Positions 19,837-32,205 of a stretch of 64,000 nt of DNA are shown here, in pieces; position 1 is the first letter of the stretch; each line of letters starts with the position of its first letter. The notes below the pieces were generated by a model. It did not search any database, was not told where the DNA came from, and saw nothing but the letters and a program-made list of their open reading frames with translations. The stretch comes from Diaphorobacter sp. HDW4A (lineage in GTDB: Bacteria > Pseudomonadota > Gammaproteobacteria > Burkholderiales > Burkholderiaceae_C): NCBI RefSeq assembly GCF_011305995.1, contig NZ_CP049910.1:3534001-3598000 (forward strand). The letters are read 5' to 3'. The position numbers were made by a program, and so were the translations under genes.

Positions 19837-20931
19837 GTGAACGCTACGACTCGACTCGGCCTGCTGGGCCTGGCACTGGCCTTGTCGGCCTGCTCCGTGC
19901 TGGAGAGCGACAAGATTGATTACAAGAGTGCCAAGAAGGGCGCGACACTGGAAGTGCCGCCCGATCTGGCTCAACTCTCGACCGACACGCGCTACACCGT
20001 GCCCGGCGGCGCAGCCTCCGCTGTCGCCTTCGAGGCAGGACAGAAGGCCAAGCCGAGCGGCCCGAACACCGCGCCCTCCACCATTGGAGACGTGCGTATT
20101 GAGCGCGACGGCAACCAACGCTGGCTGGTCATCGACCGCCCGGCCGACAAGCTCTGGGATCCAGTGCGTGACTTCTGGCTCGAAAGCGGCTTCGTGTTCA
20201 CCACCGACAACTCGGAGCTGGGCATTCTGGAGACCGACTGGGCCGAAAACCGTGCCAAGATCCCGCAAGACATCATTCGCTCGAGCATCGGCAAGCTGTT
20301 TGACGGCCTGTATTCGACCGGCGAGCGTGATCGCTTCCGCACGCGCCTCGAGCGCAACGCCAAGGGCGGCACCAACATCTTCGTGAGCCACCGCGGCATG
20401 GTCGAGGTCTACAGCTCCCAACAAAAAGATGCGACCATGTGGCAGCCCCGCCCGGTCGATCCCGAACTGGAAGCCGAATTCCTGCGCCGCATGATGGTCA
20501 AACTCGGCGTGAGCGAAGAGCAATCCAAGGCCGCAGCCGCCTCGGTGCAGGCTGCACCTCTGGCCGCGACCGCCAAGGTCACCAGCGTTGGCGGCGTTCC
20601 TGCCATCCAGATGGATGAAGGTTTCGACCGCGCATGGCGCCGTGTTGGCCTGTCGCTGGACCGCACTGGCTTCACCGTGGAAGACCGCAACCGTACCGAA
20701 GGCGTGTACTACGTGCGCTACGTGGCACCGGACGCCAACAAGAAGGAGCAAGGCTTCTTCAGCAAGCTGTTCAAGGGCGCACCGGACGCCGTGCCACCGC
20801 TCAAGTACCGCGTAACCGTGCGCAGCGAAGGCGAGCGCAGCACCGTCTCCGTGCTGAATGCCTCTGGCACACCGGAGTCCTCCGCCAATGCCGAGCGCAT
20901 CCTGCGCGTGCTGGCTGACGACATGAAGTAA
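19837..20931 (+). CDS. bamC: Outer membrane assembly lipoprotein BamC
   Basis: 364 residues starting with GTG, preceded by GAGGAA at good spacing. Signal peptide with lipobox LSAC (Cys19). Then comes a BamC unstructured N-terminal stretch (IDYKSAKKGATLEVPPDL), which in E. coli packs on BamD, and two helix-grip domains separated by a linker near residue 230-250. BamC is an accessory subunit of the beta-barrel assembly machine. Position directly after dapA matches the conserved dapA-bamC order. The longer ORF from 19720 lacks a good start and overlaps dapA. Confidence 0.92.
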   Translation: MNATTRLGLLGLALALSACSVLESDKIDYKSAKKGATLEVPPDLAQLSTDTRYTVPGGAASAVAFEAGQKAKPSGPNTAPSTIGDVRIERDGNQRWLVIDRPADKLWDPVRDFWLESGFVFTTDNSELGILETDWAENRAKIPQDIIRSSIGKLFDGLYSTGERDRFRTRLERNAKGGTNIFVSHRGMVEVYSSQQKDATMWQPRPVDPELEAEFLRRMMVKLGVSEEQSKAAAASVQAAPLAATAKVTSVGGVPAIQMDEGFDRAWRRVGLSLDRTGFTVEDRNRTEGVYYVRYVAPDANKKEQGFFSKLFKGAPDAVPPLKYRVTVRSEGERSTVSVLNASGTPESSANAERILRVLADDMK

Positions 20932-21021
20932 TTCACTCCCGGCATCCACGTGGCCATGTGCAACGCATGGCCGCGTGCCGGGAGGCCTTCTGCACAACGA
21001 CTCTTTCTTTTTTCTCCGCTC

Positions 21022-21804
21022 ATGCTCCGCTTCAAAAGCCTTGGCAGCGGCAGCTCCGGAAACACCACCCTCATCGAAGGACGCAGCGGAACGACGACCC
21101 GTCGCCTGCTCATCGACTGCGGCCTTGGCATTCGCACCATCGCCGAGCGCCTGGGCGAAGCGGGCAACGCTATTGCGCAGATCGATGCCATCTTCATCAC
21201 CCACGAGCATTCCGATCATGTCGGTTGCATGGAGAAGCTCGCGCTGCGCCACGGCATACCGGTCTGGATGAGCCACGGCACCTACACCGCCATCGGCGAG
21301 CCCGAACTGCACGGCTTGCTGCGCATTGCTCATCACAACGAGGCCATCGACTTGGGCGGCGCGTTCGAGGCCTTGCCGTTCGCTGTCCCTCACGATGCAC
21401 GCGAGCCGCTGCACCTGCGCTGCAGTGACGGCAGCCACCATGTCGCCGTGCTGACCGATCTAGGGCATGCAAGTTCCTCGGTCATTCCGTACATTGCAGG
21501 CTGCCAAGCGCTCTTGATCGAGGCCAATCACGATGTGGGGATGCTGCAGAGCGGCCGATATCCCGCGTTTCTCAAGCGCCGCATCGGCGGTGCCAACGGT
21601 CACTTGGCCAACGAACAGACCGGAGAATTGCTGCGCGCCATCAATCACCCACAATTGCAACGCGTCGTCGCCGCGCACTTGAGCGCTGAAAACAATCGTC
21701 CCGAGCTGGCACGGGTGGCGCTTGCCGAAGCACTGGACTGGAGTCCGGACGATATCGACATCGCCTACCAACGCGGCGGCTCGCCCTGGATTCAAGTCGG
21801 TTGA
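21022..21804 (+). CDS. MBL-fold metallo-hydrolase (YycJ/WalJ-like)
   Basis: 260 residues. It starts MLRFKSLGSGSSGNTTLIEG, the typical beginning of the YycJ-like metallo-beta-lactamase group, with metal ligands in THEHSDHVG, a later His in HDAREPLHLRC, an Asp in VLTDLGHAS and a C-terminal HLSAENN. Members have been linked to DNA exonuclease activity and cell-wall coordination in Firmicutes; in proteobacteria the role is uncertain. The ATG at 21022 is chosen over the in-frame ATG at 20950, since homology begins there. It is downstream of bamC, likely the same transcript. Confidence 0.9.
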   Translation: MLRFKSLGSGSSGNTTLIEGRSGTTTRRLLIDCGLGIRTIAERLGEAGNAIAQIDAIFITHEHSDHVGCMEKLALRHGIPVWMSHGTYTAIGEPELHGLLRIAHHNEAIDLGGAFEALPFAVPHDAREPLHLRCSDGSHHVAVLTDLGHASSSVIPYIAGCQALLIEANHDVGMLQSGRYPAFLKRRIGGANGHLANEQTGELLRAINHPQLQRVVAAHLSAENNRPELARVALAEALDWSPDDIDIAYQRGGSPWIQVG

Positions 21805-22065
21805 AACGCGCTGCGAATGCGCGCGTTCACGAAATTGAAAAATCCCCTGTTACTAATTTGGTTTTTCAATTCGCACTACAAGTCGCGACTCATCGCATAA
21901 CCATCACGCAGCTCTCAACGAGAAACCCGCGTCACTGCAAACCCAATCCCCCGAGAGCCGTATTGACAATTGCCGGTTATGTGGCGACGCCTTGCATTTT
22001 CATAAATGCAATAACACACGGTCACATTCATTAATCACACGAACAGCCCCTGGGCCCAGAACGAC
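21805..22065. other. Intergenic region, no gene seen
   Basis: The gap between the MBL hydrolase and the convergent Ala-rich lipoprotein is 353 bases long. Apart from the terminator at 22066-22093 I see no coding sequence, tRNA or repeat here; it is mildly AT-rich. Confidence 0.6.
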
Positions 22066-22093
22066 AAAAGCCCCGGACCTTGCGGTTCGGGGC
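22066..22093 (-). terminator. Intrinsic terminator of the Ala-rich lipoprotein gene
   Basis: Read on the minus strand: a 10-bp stem GCCCCGAACC / GGTCCGGGGC (one G-U pair), loop GCAA, then TTTT. It lies 65 bases after the lipoprotein stop. Confidence 0.8.
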
Positions 22094-22157
22094 CTTGAGA
22101 TACCTGTGTTGAACTGCCAGAATGAATCCGGCCGGTCAGTATCCGAGGGTTCGCTGA

Positions 22158-22475
22158 TTACTTGGCAGCGGAAGCAGCAGCAGCAGCAGCAGCGTCAGCA
22201 GCAGCCTTGGCAGCATCAGCAGCAGCGTTGGCGCCAGCAGCAGCAGCGTCCACAGTTGCCGAAGCGGCAGCGGAAGCAGCGTCCACAGCAGCGGATGCGG
22301 CTTCAGTAGCAGCAGTGGCGGCTTGGCTGGCAGCAGCAGCGGCTTGGTCAGCAGCAGGAGCAGCGGCTGGGGCTTCCACAGCAGCTGGTGCAGGAGCAGC
22401 AGCTTCTTCCTTCTTGCCGCAAGCGGACAGGGCAACAGCAGCAACCAGAGCGGCAAGAACGACGGAATTCTTCAT
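22158..22475 (-). CDS. Alanine-rich lipoprotein
   Basis: 105 residues. Signal peptide MKNSVVLAALVAAVALSAC with lipobox LSAC (Cys19), then GKKEE and a mature part made almost wholly of Ala with spaced Asp, Thr, Ser and Glu. The alternation of Ala runs with a polar residue suggests a long amphipathic helix or rod reaching from the membrane, loosely like a small Lpp-type or tether protein; that is inference. The DNA is a near-repetitive GCAGCAGC/GCTGCTGC pattern, prone to slippage. It has its own terminator, so it is a single transcript. No enzyme function is suggested. Confidence 0.8.
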   Translation of the reverse strand: MKNSVVLAALVAAVALSACGKKEEAAAPAPAAVEAPAAAPAADQAAAAASQAATAATEAASAAVDAASAAASATVDAAAAGANAAADAAKAAADAAAAAAASAAK

Positions 22476-22681
22476 TTCAGTTTCCTATTTGGACAGACAA
22501 TTCAAAAAATAAAAAGCCATTACGTCCATCTTTGGGCAAGCGGTACGCTAGGCCGTTTGGAGTGCTCGACAGAGCTTGCACCCCAAATTTTCAATACAGC
22601 TTTGCATTATAGGATTTATTTGCGTCAATAGTGGGTTTCACCAAGATGAAACACCAGATTTACATTGGTGTGACTTTTTTG

Positions 22682-23212
22682 TCACAACCCCAATATCGTC
22701 GCGGGAAACCCCGGTCGGCTGCGCGAGGTAATCCATTCACCGAGTTTTTCGCGCCATTCAACGCAGAACTGAACGTCGTCACTGGCAATGCCACGGCTGC
22801 GCTCCACATCCACGCGCTGCATAGTCCAGCGCGGTGACCAGATCACGCTGGGCACATCGGACGCATTGCGCACCGCGATCTGACGGCAATCCATCAAATG
22901 CTCCCAGCGCGTGCGCCACTGCACGAAACGCGGAAAGCGAATCCGCAACTGCTCAAAATTGGCTGAAAGCAAAGTGCACCGGCGCGCACCACCGCCGCGC
23001 GACCCGCCGGCCCAGCTATTGAGCGTCTCCAGCATCTCGCGATCCCCGAACGGCCAGTCACGGAAGTCAGCATCGCAGAGCACGACCTCGCGCCAGCCCT
23101 CCGCAGCCGCAGCACGCAGCGCCTCGCGCACCCATGCATCGAACTGCAGGCGCCCGTCGAAGCGCCCAAGTGGTGCCGACGATGGAGGTGCGGAGTCCAG
23201 AGCGGTCGTCAT
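22682..23212 (-). CDS. Conserved hypothetical protein
   Basis: 176 residues, no signal peptide or membrane span. Features: RFDGRLQFDAWVREALRAAA, REVVLCDADFRDWPFGDREM (acidic, Trp-rich), LNSWAGGSRGGGARRCTLLS, and a C-terminal QFCVEWREKLGEWI. The pattern is that of a compact cytoplasmic domain seen in Burkholderiales; I cannot name a function. It follows the ribosomal oxygenase gene by 46 bases on the same strand, so they probably share a transcript. Confidence 0.7.
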   Translation of the reverse strand: MTTALDSAPPSSAPLGRFDGRLQFDAWVREALRAAAAEGWREVVLCDADFRDWPFGDREMLETLNSWAGGSRGGGARRCTLLSANFEQLRIRFPRFVQWRTRWEHLMDCRQIAVRNASDVPSVIWSPRWTMQRVDVERSRGIASDDVQFCVEWREKLGEWITSRSRPGFPATILGL

Positions 23213-23258
23213 GATGTAGCAAGTCTGACAGAGTGCTGGAGCGCGTTCAAGCTACCGA

Positions 23259-24392
23259 TCAGATCACTGAGGCTTCGCGCACCCAACCATCGTCGAACCA
23301 GGATTCGAGCAGTGAAATCGCCGCCTCGCTTGCCCCGGCCAATTCCTTGGCACTCAGGGCCCGCTGATCCGCAAACTTGCGCATCAGCTTCGCGTCGCGG
23401 CCCGAGGCACGGTAGCTCTCGCCGTTGATGTAAACATGGGCGTCGTCATACATCATGCGCGAGCGGCGATCCAGCGCGACGCCAGTCACCTGCAGATCGA
23501 GTTCTTCCTGCGGCGGATCGAACCAGACATTGCCCTTGGGCTCGGTCAGTGCCTCCCCCAGAGCACGCTCGACGATGCCGGACTGCGCCAGCGCGCGCAG
23601 CACGCCTTCGCGGGCGAATTCCTGCAGCTCGGCGGGCACCAGACCGGGCGCGTCCACCGCGTCCTGCTTGGGATCGCGGTAAATGGGCGAGCCGTCCGAA
23701 TCGCCCAAGGCGTCGGCGATGCGCAGCAGGGTCTCACGGGCCAGTTCGTCGCGTTGCGGCGAGCGGAAACCGATGGAATACGTCATGCACTCGCCCTCGG
23801 CGATGCCGTCGTGGGCCCAGCGCGGGGGCAGGTACAGCATGTCGCCGGGCTCGAGCACGTACTCCTCTTCGTGCTCAAAGTTCGCGAGGATCTTGACCGG
23901 CATGCCGTCCACCAACGTCATGTCGCGCTGCCGGCCAATGCGCCAACGGCGCTTGCCGTGGGCCTGCAAAAGGAACACGTCGTAGCTATCGAAGTGCGGA
24001 CCGACGCCGCCGCCATTGGTCGCGTAGCTGATCATCAGATCATCGAGACGCGCCTCGGGCACGAATCGGAACTGATCAAGCAGCTCGCGCGCAGCGGCGT
24101 TGTGCAGGTCGACGCCTTGCACCAGCAGCGTCCAGTCGCGGGTCTTGGTCGAAGGCAGGTCGTCCGGATCGAACGGGCCGTGAGCCAGTGACCAGCCGCT
24201 CTTCTTCTGCTGGATCAGGCGTGACTCGACGCCCTCCCCGGCGGCAAGCTCGAACAGCTCCTCGCGCGGAATCGGGGCCTTGAAGCCGGGAATGGCCCGA
24301 CGCACCAGCAGCGGCTTTTTGTGCCAGTGCTTGCGCATGAATTGGGATGGCGACATGCCGCCGAGCAGTGGGGTTATTTTCTGAACATCCAT
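23259..24392 (-). CDS. roxA: Cupin/JmjC ribosomal oxygenase (YcfD/RoxA-like)
   Basis: 377 residues, a 2-oxoglutarate/Fe(II) oxygenase. In E. coli YcfD hydroxylates Arg81 of ribosomal protein L16. Family start MSPSQFMRKHWHKKPLLVRRA; iron ligands H133 and D135 in GPHFDSYDVF, and H194 in PPRWAHDG; the 2-oxoglutarate-binding Arg should lie in the SIGFRSPQ strand. C-terminal winged-helix-like region follows. Length is normal for the group (E. coli 373). It is divergent from slyD, 53 bases away. Confidence 0.9.
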   Translation of the reverse strand: MDVQKITPLLGGMSPSQFMRKHWHKKPLLVRRAIPGFKAPIPREELFELAAGEGVESRLIQQKKSGWSLAHGPFDPDDLPSTKTRDWTLLVQGVDLHNAAARELLDQFRFVPEARLDDLMISYATNGGGVGPHFDSYDVFLLQAHGKRRWRIGRQRDMTLVDGMPVKILANFEHEEEYVLEPGDMLYLPPRWAHDGIAEGECMTYSIGFRSPQRDELARETLLRIADALGDSDGSPIYRDPKQDAVDAPGLVPAELQEFAREGVLRALAQSGIVERALGEALTEPKGNVWFDPPQEELDLQVTGVALDRRSRMMYDDAHVYINGESYRASGRDAKLMRKFADQRALSAKELAGASEAAISLLESWFDDGWVREASVI

Positions 24393-24445
24393 GGCGTGAA
24401 AAAGGCCGCGTTGGCGGCCGTCGAATGAACTGCGACAATTCTCCT

Positions 24446-24973
24446 ATGGAAATCACTCAACAATGTGTTGTCGCACTGACCTGGGTCTTGAAGGATACGC
24501 TGGGCGATGAGCTGGACGTGCTGGAAGAGCCCGTCGAGTTCCTCGTCGGCGGCGATGATCTGCTCAAGCGCATCGAAGAAGCTCTGCAGGGCCACAAGGC
24601 CGGCGACGAAATCTCGCTGCACCTCGAACCCGAAGAAGCCTTTGGCGACTATATCGACAAGCTCATCTTCCTGGAGCCGCGTCAGGCATTCCCCAAGGAT
24701 ATCGAGGAAGGCATGACCTTCGACGGCCACGCCCTGCCCAAGGGGCTCTCGCCCGACATGCCCAAGGAAGCGCTCTACACCATCGCCCAGATCTACCCTG
24801 AACACGTGGTGCTGGACGGCAACCATCCGCTGGCCGGCATCGCGCTGCGCCTAAAAATCCGGGTAGAAAGCGTACGCGAAGCAAATGAGGAAGAAATCGG
24901 CCGCGGCACGGCAGGTACGGGCTTTTTCCGCATTCAGCCACCTATCGCCCCTGGCAACGACACCGTGCACTGA
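24446..24973 (+). CDS. slyD: FKBP-type peptidyl-prolyl isomerase, SlyD-like
   Basis: 175 residues. SlyD-type FKBP: short FKBP fragment at the start (LTWVLKDTLGDELD), an inserted-in-flap domain from about residue 70 (SLHLEPEEAFGDYIDK, FPKDIEEGMTF) and return to the FKBP fold near 140 (GNHPLAGIALRLKIRV). It accelerates prolyl isomerisation and acts as a cytoplasmic chaperone. The His/Cys-rich metal tail of E. coli SlyD is absent, as in many relatives, so a nickel role is unlikely. The ATG at 24446 is chosen because the family starts at MEITQQCVVAL. A strong terminator follows. Confidence 0.88.
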   Translation: MEITQQCVVALTWVLKDTLGDELDVLEEPVEFLVGGDDLLKRIEEALQGHKAGDEISLHLEPEEAFGDYIDKLIFLEPRQAFPKDIEEGMTFDGHALPKGLSPDMPKEALYTIAQIYPEHVVLDGNHPLAGIALRLKIRVESVREANEEEIGRGTAGTGFFRIQPPIAPGNDTVH

Positions 24974-25001
24974 TAGCTCCCACTCTCAAGAAATCAAAAA
25001 A

Positions 25002-25034
25002 AGCCCGAAGCGCACCACGCGCCTCGGGCTTTTT
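25002..25034. terminator. Bidirectional intrinsic terminator
   Basis: A 12-bp stem AGCCCGAAGCGC / GCGCCTCGGGCT with one G-U pair and a 5-base loop, flanked by A-rich sequence on the left and TTTT on the right. It lies between the convergent slyD and glycine-zipper genes and can serve both. Confidence 0.85.
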
Positions 25035-25092
25035 GCATCTGGCTGACCGAGTCGCCTACCCATGGCGCATCGTGCCTCAGGGGGTGATTCTT

Positions 25093-25635
25093 CTAGTAAC
25101 GCGAGATCTGTCCGTTGACCATCTGCACGCGGTCGCCGGGACGCAGATCACCCGGCTCGGGCACGTCGTAGACGCGCTGTCCGCCATTGCGGTCGAGCTG
25201 GATGAACAGCCGATAGCCACCACCAACCTCGCCACGCGGCGCATTGTGGCCTTCGATAGCATTGCCGGCCGCCGCACCACCGAGCGCGCCAGCGGCCGTC
25301 ATCGCCGCGCGACCCATGCCGCCGCCGATCTGGTTGCCCAGAACACCGCCGACCACCGCGCCGATAATCGCGCCCACACCCGAGGTGGAGCCACGTTGGA
25401 CGGTACGCGGGATCGCCTCGATATTGCTCACGACGCCGTATTCCATGACACCCTGCGGAGCGGGCTGCCCGTAGCCGCCACCATAGGTTGGCTGCTGCTG
25501 GGGATAGGGCTGAGGCTGGGGCTGCTCGTAGCCATAGCCCGGTCCGTACGGACGCTGGACGACACAGGCTGACAGCAGACTGGCCATGGTCAGGACACCT
25601 ACCCAGGTGCCGATTCGCGAAAATTGGCTGCGCAT
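25093..25635 (-). CDS. Glycine-zipper 2TM outer-membrane lipoprotein (SlyB/PcP-like)
   Basis: 180 residues. Signal peptide and lipobox LSAC (Cys24), a Tyr/Gln/Pro-rich linker (about 30-68), then the glycine zipper GVGAIIGAVVGGVLGNQIGG and GALGGAAAGNAIEG, and a C-terminal beta domain (YRLFIQLDRNGGQRVYDV). SlyB/Pcp-like proteins are outer-membrane lipoproteins tied to envelope stress. I start at the ATG at 25635 because AAGGA precedes it; the ATG at 25653 adds six residues. Confidence 0.88.
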   Translation of the reverse strand: MRSQFSRIGTWVGVLTMASLLSACVVQRPYGPGYGYEQPQPQPYPQQQPTYGGGYGQPAPQGVMEYGVVSNIEAIPRTVQRGSTSGVGAIIGAVVGGVLGNQIGGGMGRAAMTAAGALGGAAAGNAIEGHNAPRGEVGGGYRLFIQLDRNGGQRVYDVPEPGDLRPGDRVQMVNGQISRY

Positions 25636-25752
25636 CTTGTTAATCCTTTCCATTGGAGCCCGGCGCTCCTTGAAATCACGCGTTGAATGTCAACACAACG
25701 TTCGGCGGCGCGATTCCGTTGGCTTGAATGACGCCAAGCATAGACTGGCAAA

Positions 25753-25778
25753 CAGGCCACCTCTGTAGGCGTGGCCTG
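25753..25778 (-). terminator. Possible terminator after dut
   Basis: A perfect 8-bp stem CAGGCCAC/GTGGCCTG with a 10-base loop, followed on the minus strand by only TTTG. It sits 39 bases after the dut stop. The weak T-tract makes it a candidate only. Confidence 0.45.
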
Positions 25779-25816
25779 ACTTTACCCAAGCGAAACACCC
25801 GATACGTAGTTCGCGA

Positions 25817-26266
25817 TCAGTGCTTACCGGTGGAGCCGTAACCGCCCTCACCGCGCTCGCTGGCAGTGTCAAATTCGGTGACCACATTGAACTGCGCCTG
25901 CATGACCGGCACGATCACCAACTGCGCAAGGCGCTCCATGGGCTGCAGGGTGAAGGCCACGTCGCTGCGGTTCCAGGCGCTCACCATGAGCTGGCCCTGA
26001 TAGTCGCTGTCGATCAGGCCGACGAGGTTGCCAAGCACGATACCGTGCTTGTGGCCCAGACCCGAGCGCGGCAGGATCAGCGCGGCGTAGCCAGGATCCT
26101 TGAGGTGGATGGCGATGCCCGTGGGCACCAGTTGCCATGCATTGGGGGCGAGCGTGAGCGGCTCGTCGAGACAGGCTCGCAAGTCCAGCCCCGCGCTTCC
26201 GGCGGTAGCGTAAGCAGGCAATTGATCCGCCATGCGCGGATCGAGAACTTTCACATCAATCTTCAC
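25817..26266 (-). CDS. dut: Deoxyuridine 5'-triphosphate nucleotidohydrolase (dUTPase)
   Basis: 149 residues starting at GTG ([11 protein letters not shown]). Trimeric dUTPase that converts dUTP to dUMP and keeps uracil out of DNA. The five motifs are present: [47 protein letters not shown], and the C-terminal Arg-free variant [11 protein letters not shown] of the P-loop-like motif 5. I reject the longer ORF from 26521, whose extra part overlaps the neighbouring gene in another frame. It follows that gene by 5 bases; order coaBC-membrane protein-dut suggests one transcript. Confidence 0.93.
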   Translation of the reverse strand: MKIDVKVLDPRMADQLPAYATAGSAGLDLRACLDEPLTLAPNAWQLVPTGIAIHLKDPGYAALILPRSGLGHKHGIVLGNLVGLIDSDYQGQLMVSAWNRSDVAFTLQPMERLAQLVIVPVMQAQFNVVTEFDTASERGEGGYGSTGKH

Positions 26267-26271
26267 TTGAA

Positions 26272-26784
26272 TTACTTTCGTTGCGGCGGCTGACCGGGCT
26301 TGCTGCCACGGAATGCGCCAAGCACTGTGCGCACCATGCGCGACAGGACAAACAGCCAGAAGAGTATAAAGACCGGCCACGTGGCATCGAGACCAAAGTA
26401 CGACGCTGCGCCTATCAACACGATCACCGCCATGAAGAGGAAAAACGGCGGAATCTTGAAACCACCTCCCGGCATGGGCGGCGAGGCATCTTTCTTGAGC
26501 GCCTGCTGAATATCGTCCCACGAGTCCAGTGAGACCGTACGGGCGGTCGTCTTGTCCGTCTGTGCGGCCACAGGGGGCTTGCGGAGTTCGGCAGCCCGCG
26601 TCTGGGCGCGCGTCGACTGCGGTGGTATCGGCGCTGCGGGCTGGCGTGGCACCGGTGTGATGTGCTGACCACCCGCAAGCGCCTTCGCCTGTCTTGCAAC
26701 CAACTCTTCCACATAGCGCGCAAAGTCCCCATTGGGCGGAGTATCCGCCAGATGCCCGCTACCCGAACCGAGGAGATTGCGCAT
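26272..26784 (-). CDS. Membrane protein of unknown function
   Basis: 170 residues. A polar, Pro/Ala/Gln-rich N-terminal 100 residues, probably cytoplasmic and disordered, then two hydrophobic segments (about 112-130 [17 protein letters not shown] and 135-152 [15 protein letters not shown]) and a basic tail ending PGQPPQRK. No named domain was recognised. It lies between coaBC (14-base gap) and dut (5-base gap), which points to co-transcription with these housekeeping genes but not to a function. Confidence 0.75.
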   Translation of the reverse strand: MRNLLGSGSGHLADTPPNGDFARYVEELVARQAKALAGGQHITPVPRQPAAPIPPQSTRAQTRAAELRKPPVAAQTDKTTARTVSLDSWDDIQQALKKDASPPMPGGGFKIPPFFLFMAVIVLIGAASYFGLDATWPVFILFWLFVLSRMVRTVLGAFRGSKPGQPPQRK

Positions 26785-26798
26785 GGTGGTGGCTCCTG

Positions 26799-28019
26799 TC
26801 AGTTTTTGATCGGCACGCGTCTGGCGATTTCGGCGACCAGTTCATCGGCCAGCGCCTGCTTGGAGGCGCGCGGAATCTCGCGATGCCCGCCAGCGTCAAT
26901 CAGAATCAGCGCATTGTCATCCTGCCCGAACGTGGCGGGGCCAATATTGCCGACCAGCAGCGGAACGCCCTTGCGCGCACGCTTGGCGCTCGCGTGCGCC
27001 AGCAGGTTTTCGCTCTCCGCAGCAAAACCCACGCAATACAGTGCACCCAACTCGGCACGGCTGGAGTGCGCAATGGCGGCCAGAATGTCCGGATTCTCAA
27101 CGAAGGCCAGTGCCGGAACATCGCCCGAGCCGTCCTTCTTGATCTTTTGCTCGCTCGCATGGGCCGGACGCCAGTCGGCCACGGCAGCCGTGGCGACGAA
27201 GATTGACGCCTCGTTCGCGAATGCCGCAGCGGCATCGAACATCTGCTGGGCCGATTTCACATCCACACGTTGCACGCCGCGCGGGGTAGGCAAATGCACG
27301 GGGCCAGCGATCAACGTGACCGAAGCGCCCGCATCGCGCGCCGCACGGGCAATCGCAAAACCCATCTTGCCGCTCGACAGGTTGGTGATGCCGCGCACCG
27401 GGTCGATGGCCTCGAACGTCGGGCCGGCGGTCACCAGCACATGGTGGCCGATCAGTTTCTTGGGCGAAAGATGGGCCGCCAGATCCTCAAAGATCTGCGC
27501 GGGCTCCAGCATGCGGCCGTCGCCGGTCTCACCGCAGGCCTGCTCGCCATTGCCCACGCCCAGAATGACAGCTCCATCCTGCGTCACCTGCGCCATGTTG
27601 CGCTGGGTGGCCGGGTGCAGCCACATTTCCCGGTTCATAGCAGGCGCGAGCAGCAGCGGCACGCGCTCACTCGGGCGAGCCAGGCACAGCAGACTCAGCA
27701 GCTCGTCCGAGCGCCCCTGCGCCAGCCGAGCGATGAAATCCGCGCTGCAGGGTGCGATCAGCACCGCATCGGCCTCACGACTCAGGTTGATGTGCGGCAT
27801 GTTATTGGGCTCACGCGCATCCCACTGGGAGCCGTAAACCGCACGCCCGCTCAAGGCCTGCATGGTGACCGGGGTAATGAACTGTTCAGCAGCCTCAGTC
27901 ATGACAACCTGAACTGTCGCCCCTGCCTTGATGAGCAGGCGGCAAAGCTCGGCCGACTTGTAACAAGCCACGCCACCACTGAGGCCCAGAACGATGTGTT
28001 TTCCAGCAAGCTGTGTCAT
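26799..28019 (-). CDS. coaBC: Bifunctional phosphopantothenoylcysteine decarboxylase / phosphopantothenate-cysteine ligase
   Basis: 406 residues, two steps of coenzyme A synthesis in one FMN-containing protein. N-terminal Coa[32 protein letters not shown], the PAMNREMW motif, and the substrate-recognition segment [15 protein letters not shown] with its Cys. C-terminal Coa[21 protein letters not shown] and [14 protein letters not shown] chose the ATG at 28019 (MTQLAGKHI), since homology starts there; ATGs at 28064 and 28097 are alternatives. It is divergent from pyrG. Confidence 0.94.
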   Translation of the reverse strand: MTQLAGKHIVLGLSGGVACYKSAELCRLLIKAGATVQVVMTEAAEQFITPVTMQALSGRAVYGSQWDAREPNNMPHINLSREADAVLIAPCSADFIARLAQGRSDELLSLLCLARPSERVPLLLAPAMNREMWLHPATQRNMAQVTQDGAVILGVGNGEQACGETGDGRMLEPAQIFEDLAAHLSPKKLIGHHVLVTAGPTFEAIDPVRGITNLSSGKMGFAIARAARDAGASVTLIAGPVHLPTPRGVQRVDVKSAQQMFDAAAAFANEASIFVATAAVADWRPAHASEQKIKKDGSGDVPALAFVENPDILAAIAHSSRAELGALYCVGFAAESENLLAHASAKRARKGVPLLVGNIGPATFGQDDNALILIDAGGHREIPRASKQALADELVAEIARRVPIKN

Positions 28020-28088
28020 GACTGGGAATTTAGCAGACAACTTGGCAGGGATAGTCGCACTCATTAGCAAGCCATCTGGGCCGACCCG

Positions 28089-29776
<1,688 letters not shown>

Positions 29777-29798
29777 GCACTGAAGGACTAGTCACATC

Positions 29799-30656
29799 AT
29801 GAAACTCTGCGGATTCGATGTCGGTCTCGACAAACGTTTTTTCCTGATTGCAGGCCCCTGCGTGGTCGAGTCTGAACAGCTGCAGATGGATGTGGCTGGC
29901 CAGCTTAAGGAGATTACCTCCGCGCTGGGCATCCATTTCATCTTCAAGAGCAGCTACGACAAGGCCAACCGTTCCTCGGGCGCGAGCTTTCGCGGCCCGG
30001 GCATGGAAAAGGGCCTCGAAATCCTCGCGAAGGTGAAGAAGGAACTCAATGTGCCCATCCTCACCGATGTGCACACCGAGGCCGAAATCCCGACCGTCTC
30101 CAAGGTCGTCGATGTGCTGCAGACGCCCGCGTTCCTGTGCCGCCAGACCGATTTCATCCGCGCCGTTGCCCAAAGCGGCAAGCCGGTGAACATCAAGAAG
30201 GGCCAGTTCCTTGCGCCGCATGACATGAAGAACGTCATCGACAAGGCACGTGCCGCCGCCAAGGAAGTGGGCCTGCCCGAAGACAGCTTCATGGCCTGTG
30301 AGCGCGGTGCGAGCTTTGGCTACAACAATCTGGTGAGCGACATGCGCTCGCTCGCCATCATGCGCGAGACCGGTGCGCCGGTGGTGTTCGACGCCACACA
30401 TAGCGTGCAACTGCCCGGCGGCAACGGCACATCGAGCGGCGGCATGCGCGAGATGGTTCCGGTACTTTCGCGTGCGGCCATCGCCGTGGGCGTGGGCGGT
30501 GTGTTCATGGAGACTCATCCGGACCCATGCAACGCGTTGTCGGACGGCCCGAACGCCGTGCCACTCAAGCACATGAAGGCGCTGCTCGAAACACTTGTGG
30601 CGCTGGACGACATCACCAAGCGCAACGGCTTCCTCGAAAACCATTTCGAGGCTTGA
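29799..30656 (+). CDS. kdsA: 3-deoxy-8-phosphooctulonate (KDO-8-P) synthase
   Basis: 285 residues. Condenses phosphoenolpyruvate with arabinose-5-phosphate for the KDO core of lipopolysaccharide. Family marks: [49 protein letters not shown], and [15 protein letters not shown] near residue 205. The second residue pattern near the N-terminus lacks the metal Cys+His+Asp set, as far as can be read, so metal-dependence is undetermined. A terminator-like hairpin lies before eno, yet the order pyrG-kdsA-eno is conserved in the group. Confidence 0.96.
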   Translation: MKLCGFDVGLDKRFFLIAGPCVVESEQLQMDVAGQLKEITSALGIHFIFKSSYDKANRSSGASFRGPGMEKGLEILAKVKKELNVPILTDVHTEAEIPTVSKVVDVLQTPAFLCRQTDFIRAVAQSGKPVNIKKGQFLAPHDMKNVIDKARAAAKEVGLPEDSFMACERGASFGYNNLVSDMRSLAIMRETGAPVVFDATHSVQLPGGNGTSSGGMREMVPVLSRAAIAVGVGGVFMETHPDPCNALSDGPNAVPLKHMKALLETLVALDDITKRNGFLENHFEA

Positions 30657-32030
<1,374 letters not shown>

Positions 32031-32085
32031 TTCCAGGCGGGCCATATCAACACGTTGTAACAACGCGTTGACCGCATGAGCACAC

Positions 32086-32136
32086 GGCGCCTCTCAAGCC
32101 AGTTATCCTTCGGGGTGACGGCTTGAGATGGGCGCC
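32086..32136 (+). other. Stable hairpin between eno and ftsB
   Basis: Arms GGCGCC-TCTCAAGCC (32086-32100) and GGCTTGAGA-TG-GGCGCC (32120-32136) pair over 15 bp with a 2-base bulge and a 19-base loop. There is no T-tract, so it is not a simple terminator; it could be an mRNA stability or processing element. Confidence 0.6.
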
Positions 32137-32205
32137 GTAGCTCTGTAGCAACGGACTGCGTGTACCATCCGCCTCCAACGCTTTCCCGCCGCACCACCCT
32201 AGTCC

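Noticed and set aside
19795..21441. Long minus-strand ORF of 548 codons opposite bamC and the MBL gene
   Set aside because: It is an antisense shadow of two well supported genes with clear family matches; composition is typical of GC-rich antisense frames.
22150..22420. Possible CRISPR or tandem repeat array
   Set aside because: The repetition is a coding low-complexity sequence for the Ala-rich lipoprotein with no constant-length spacers.
22162..22512. Plus-strand Ala-rich ORF opposite the lipoprotein
   Set aside because: Created by the GCAGC-type low-complexity DNA, which reads as Ala in both directions; no signal peptide or ribosome site.
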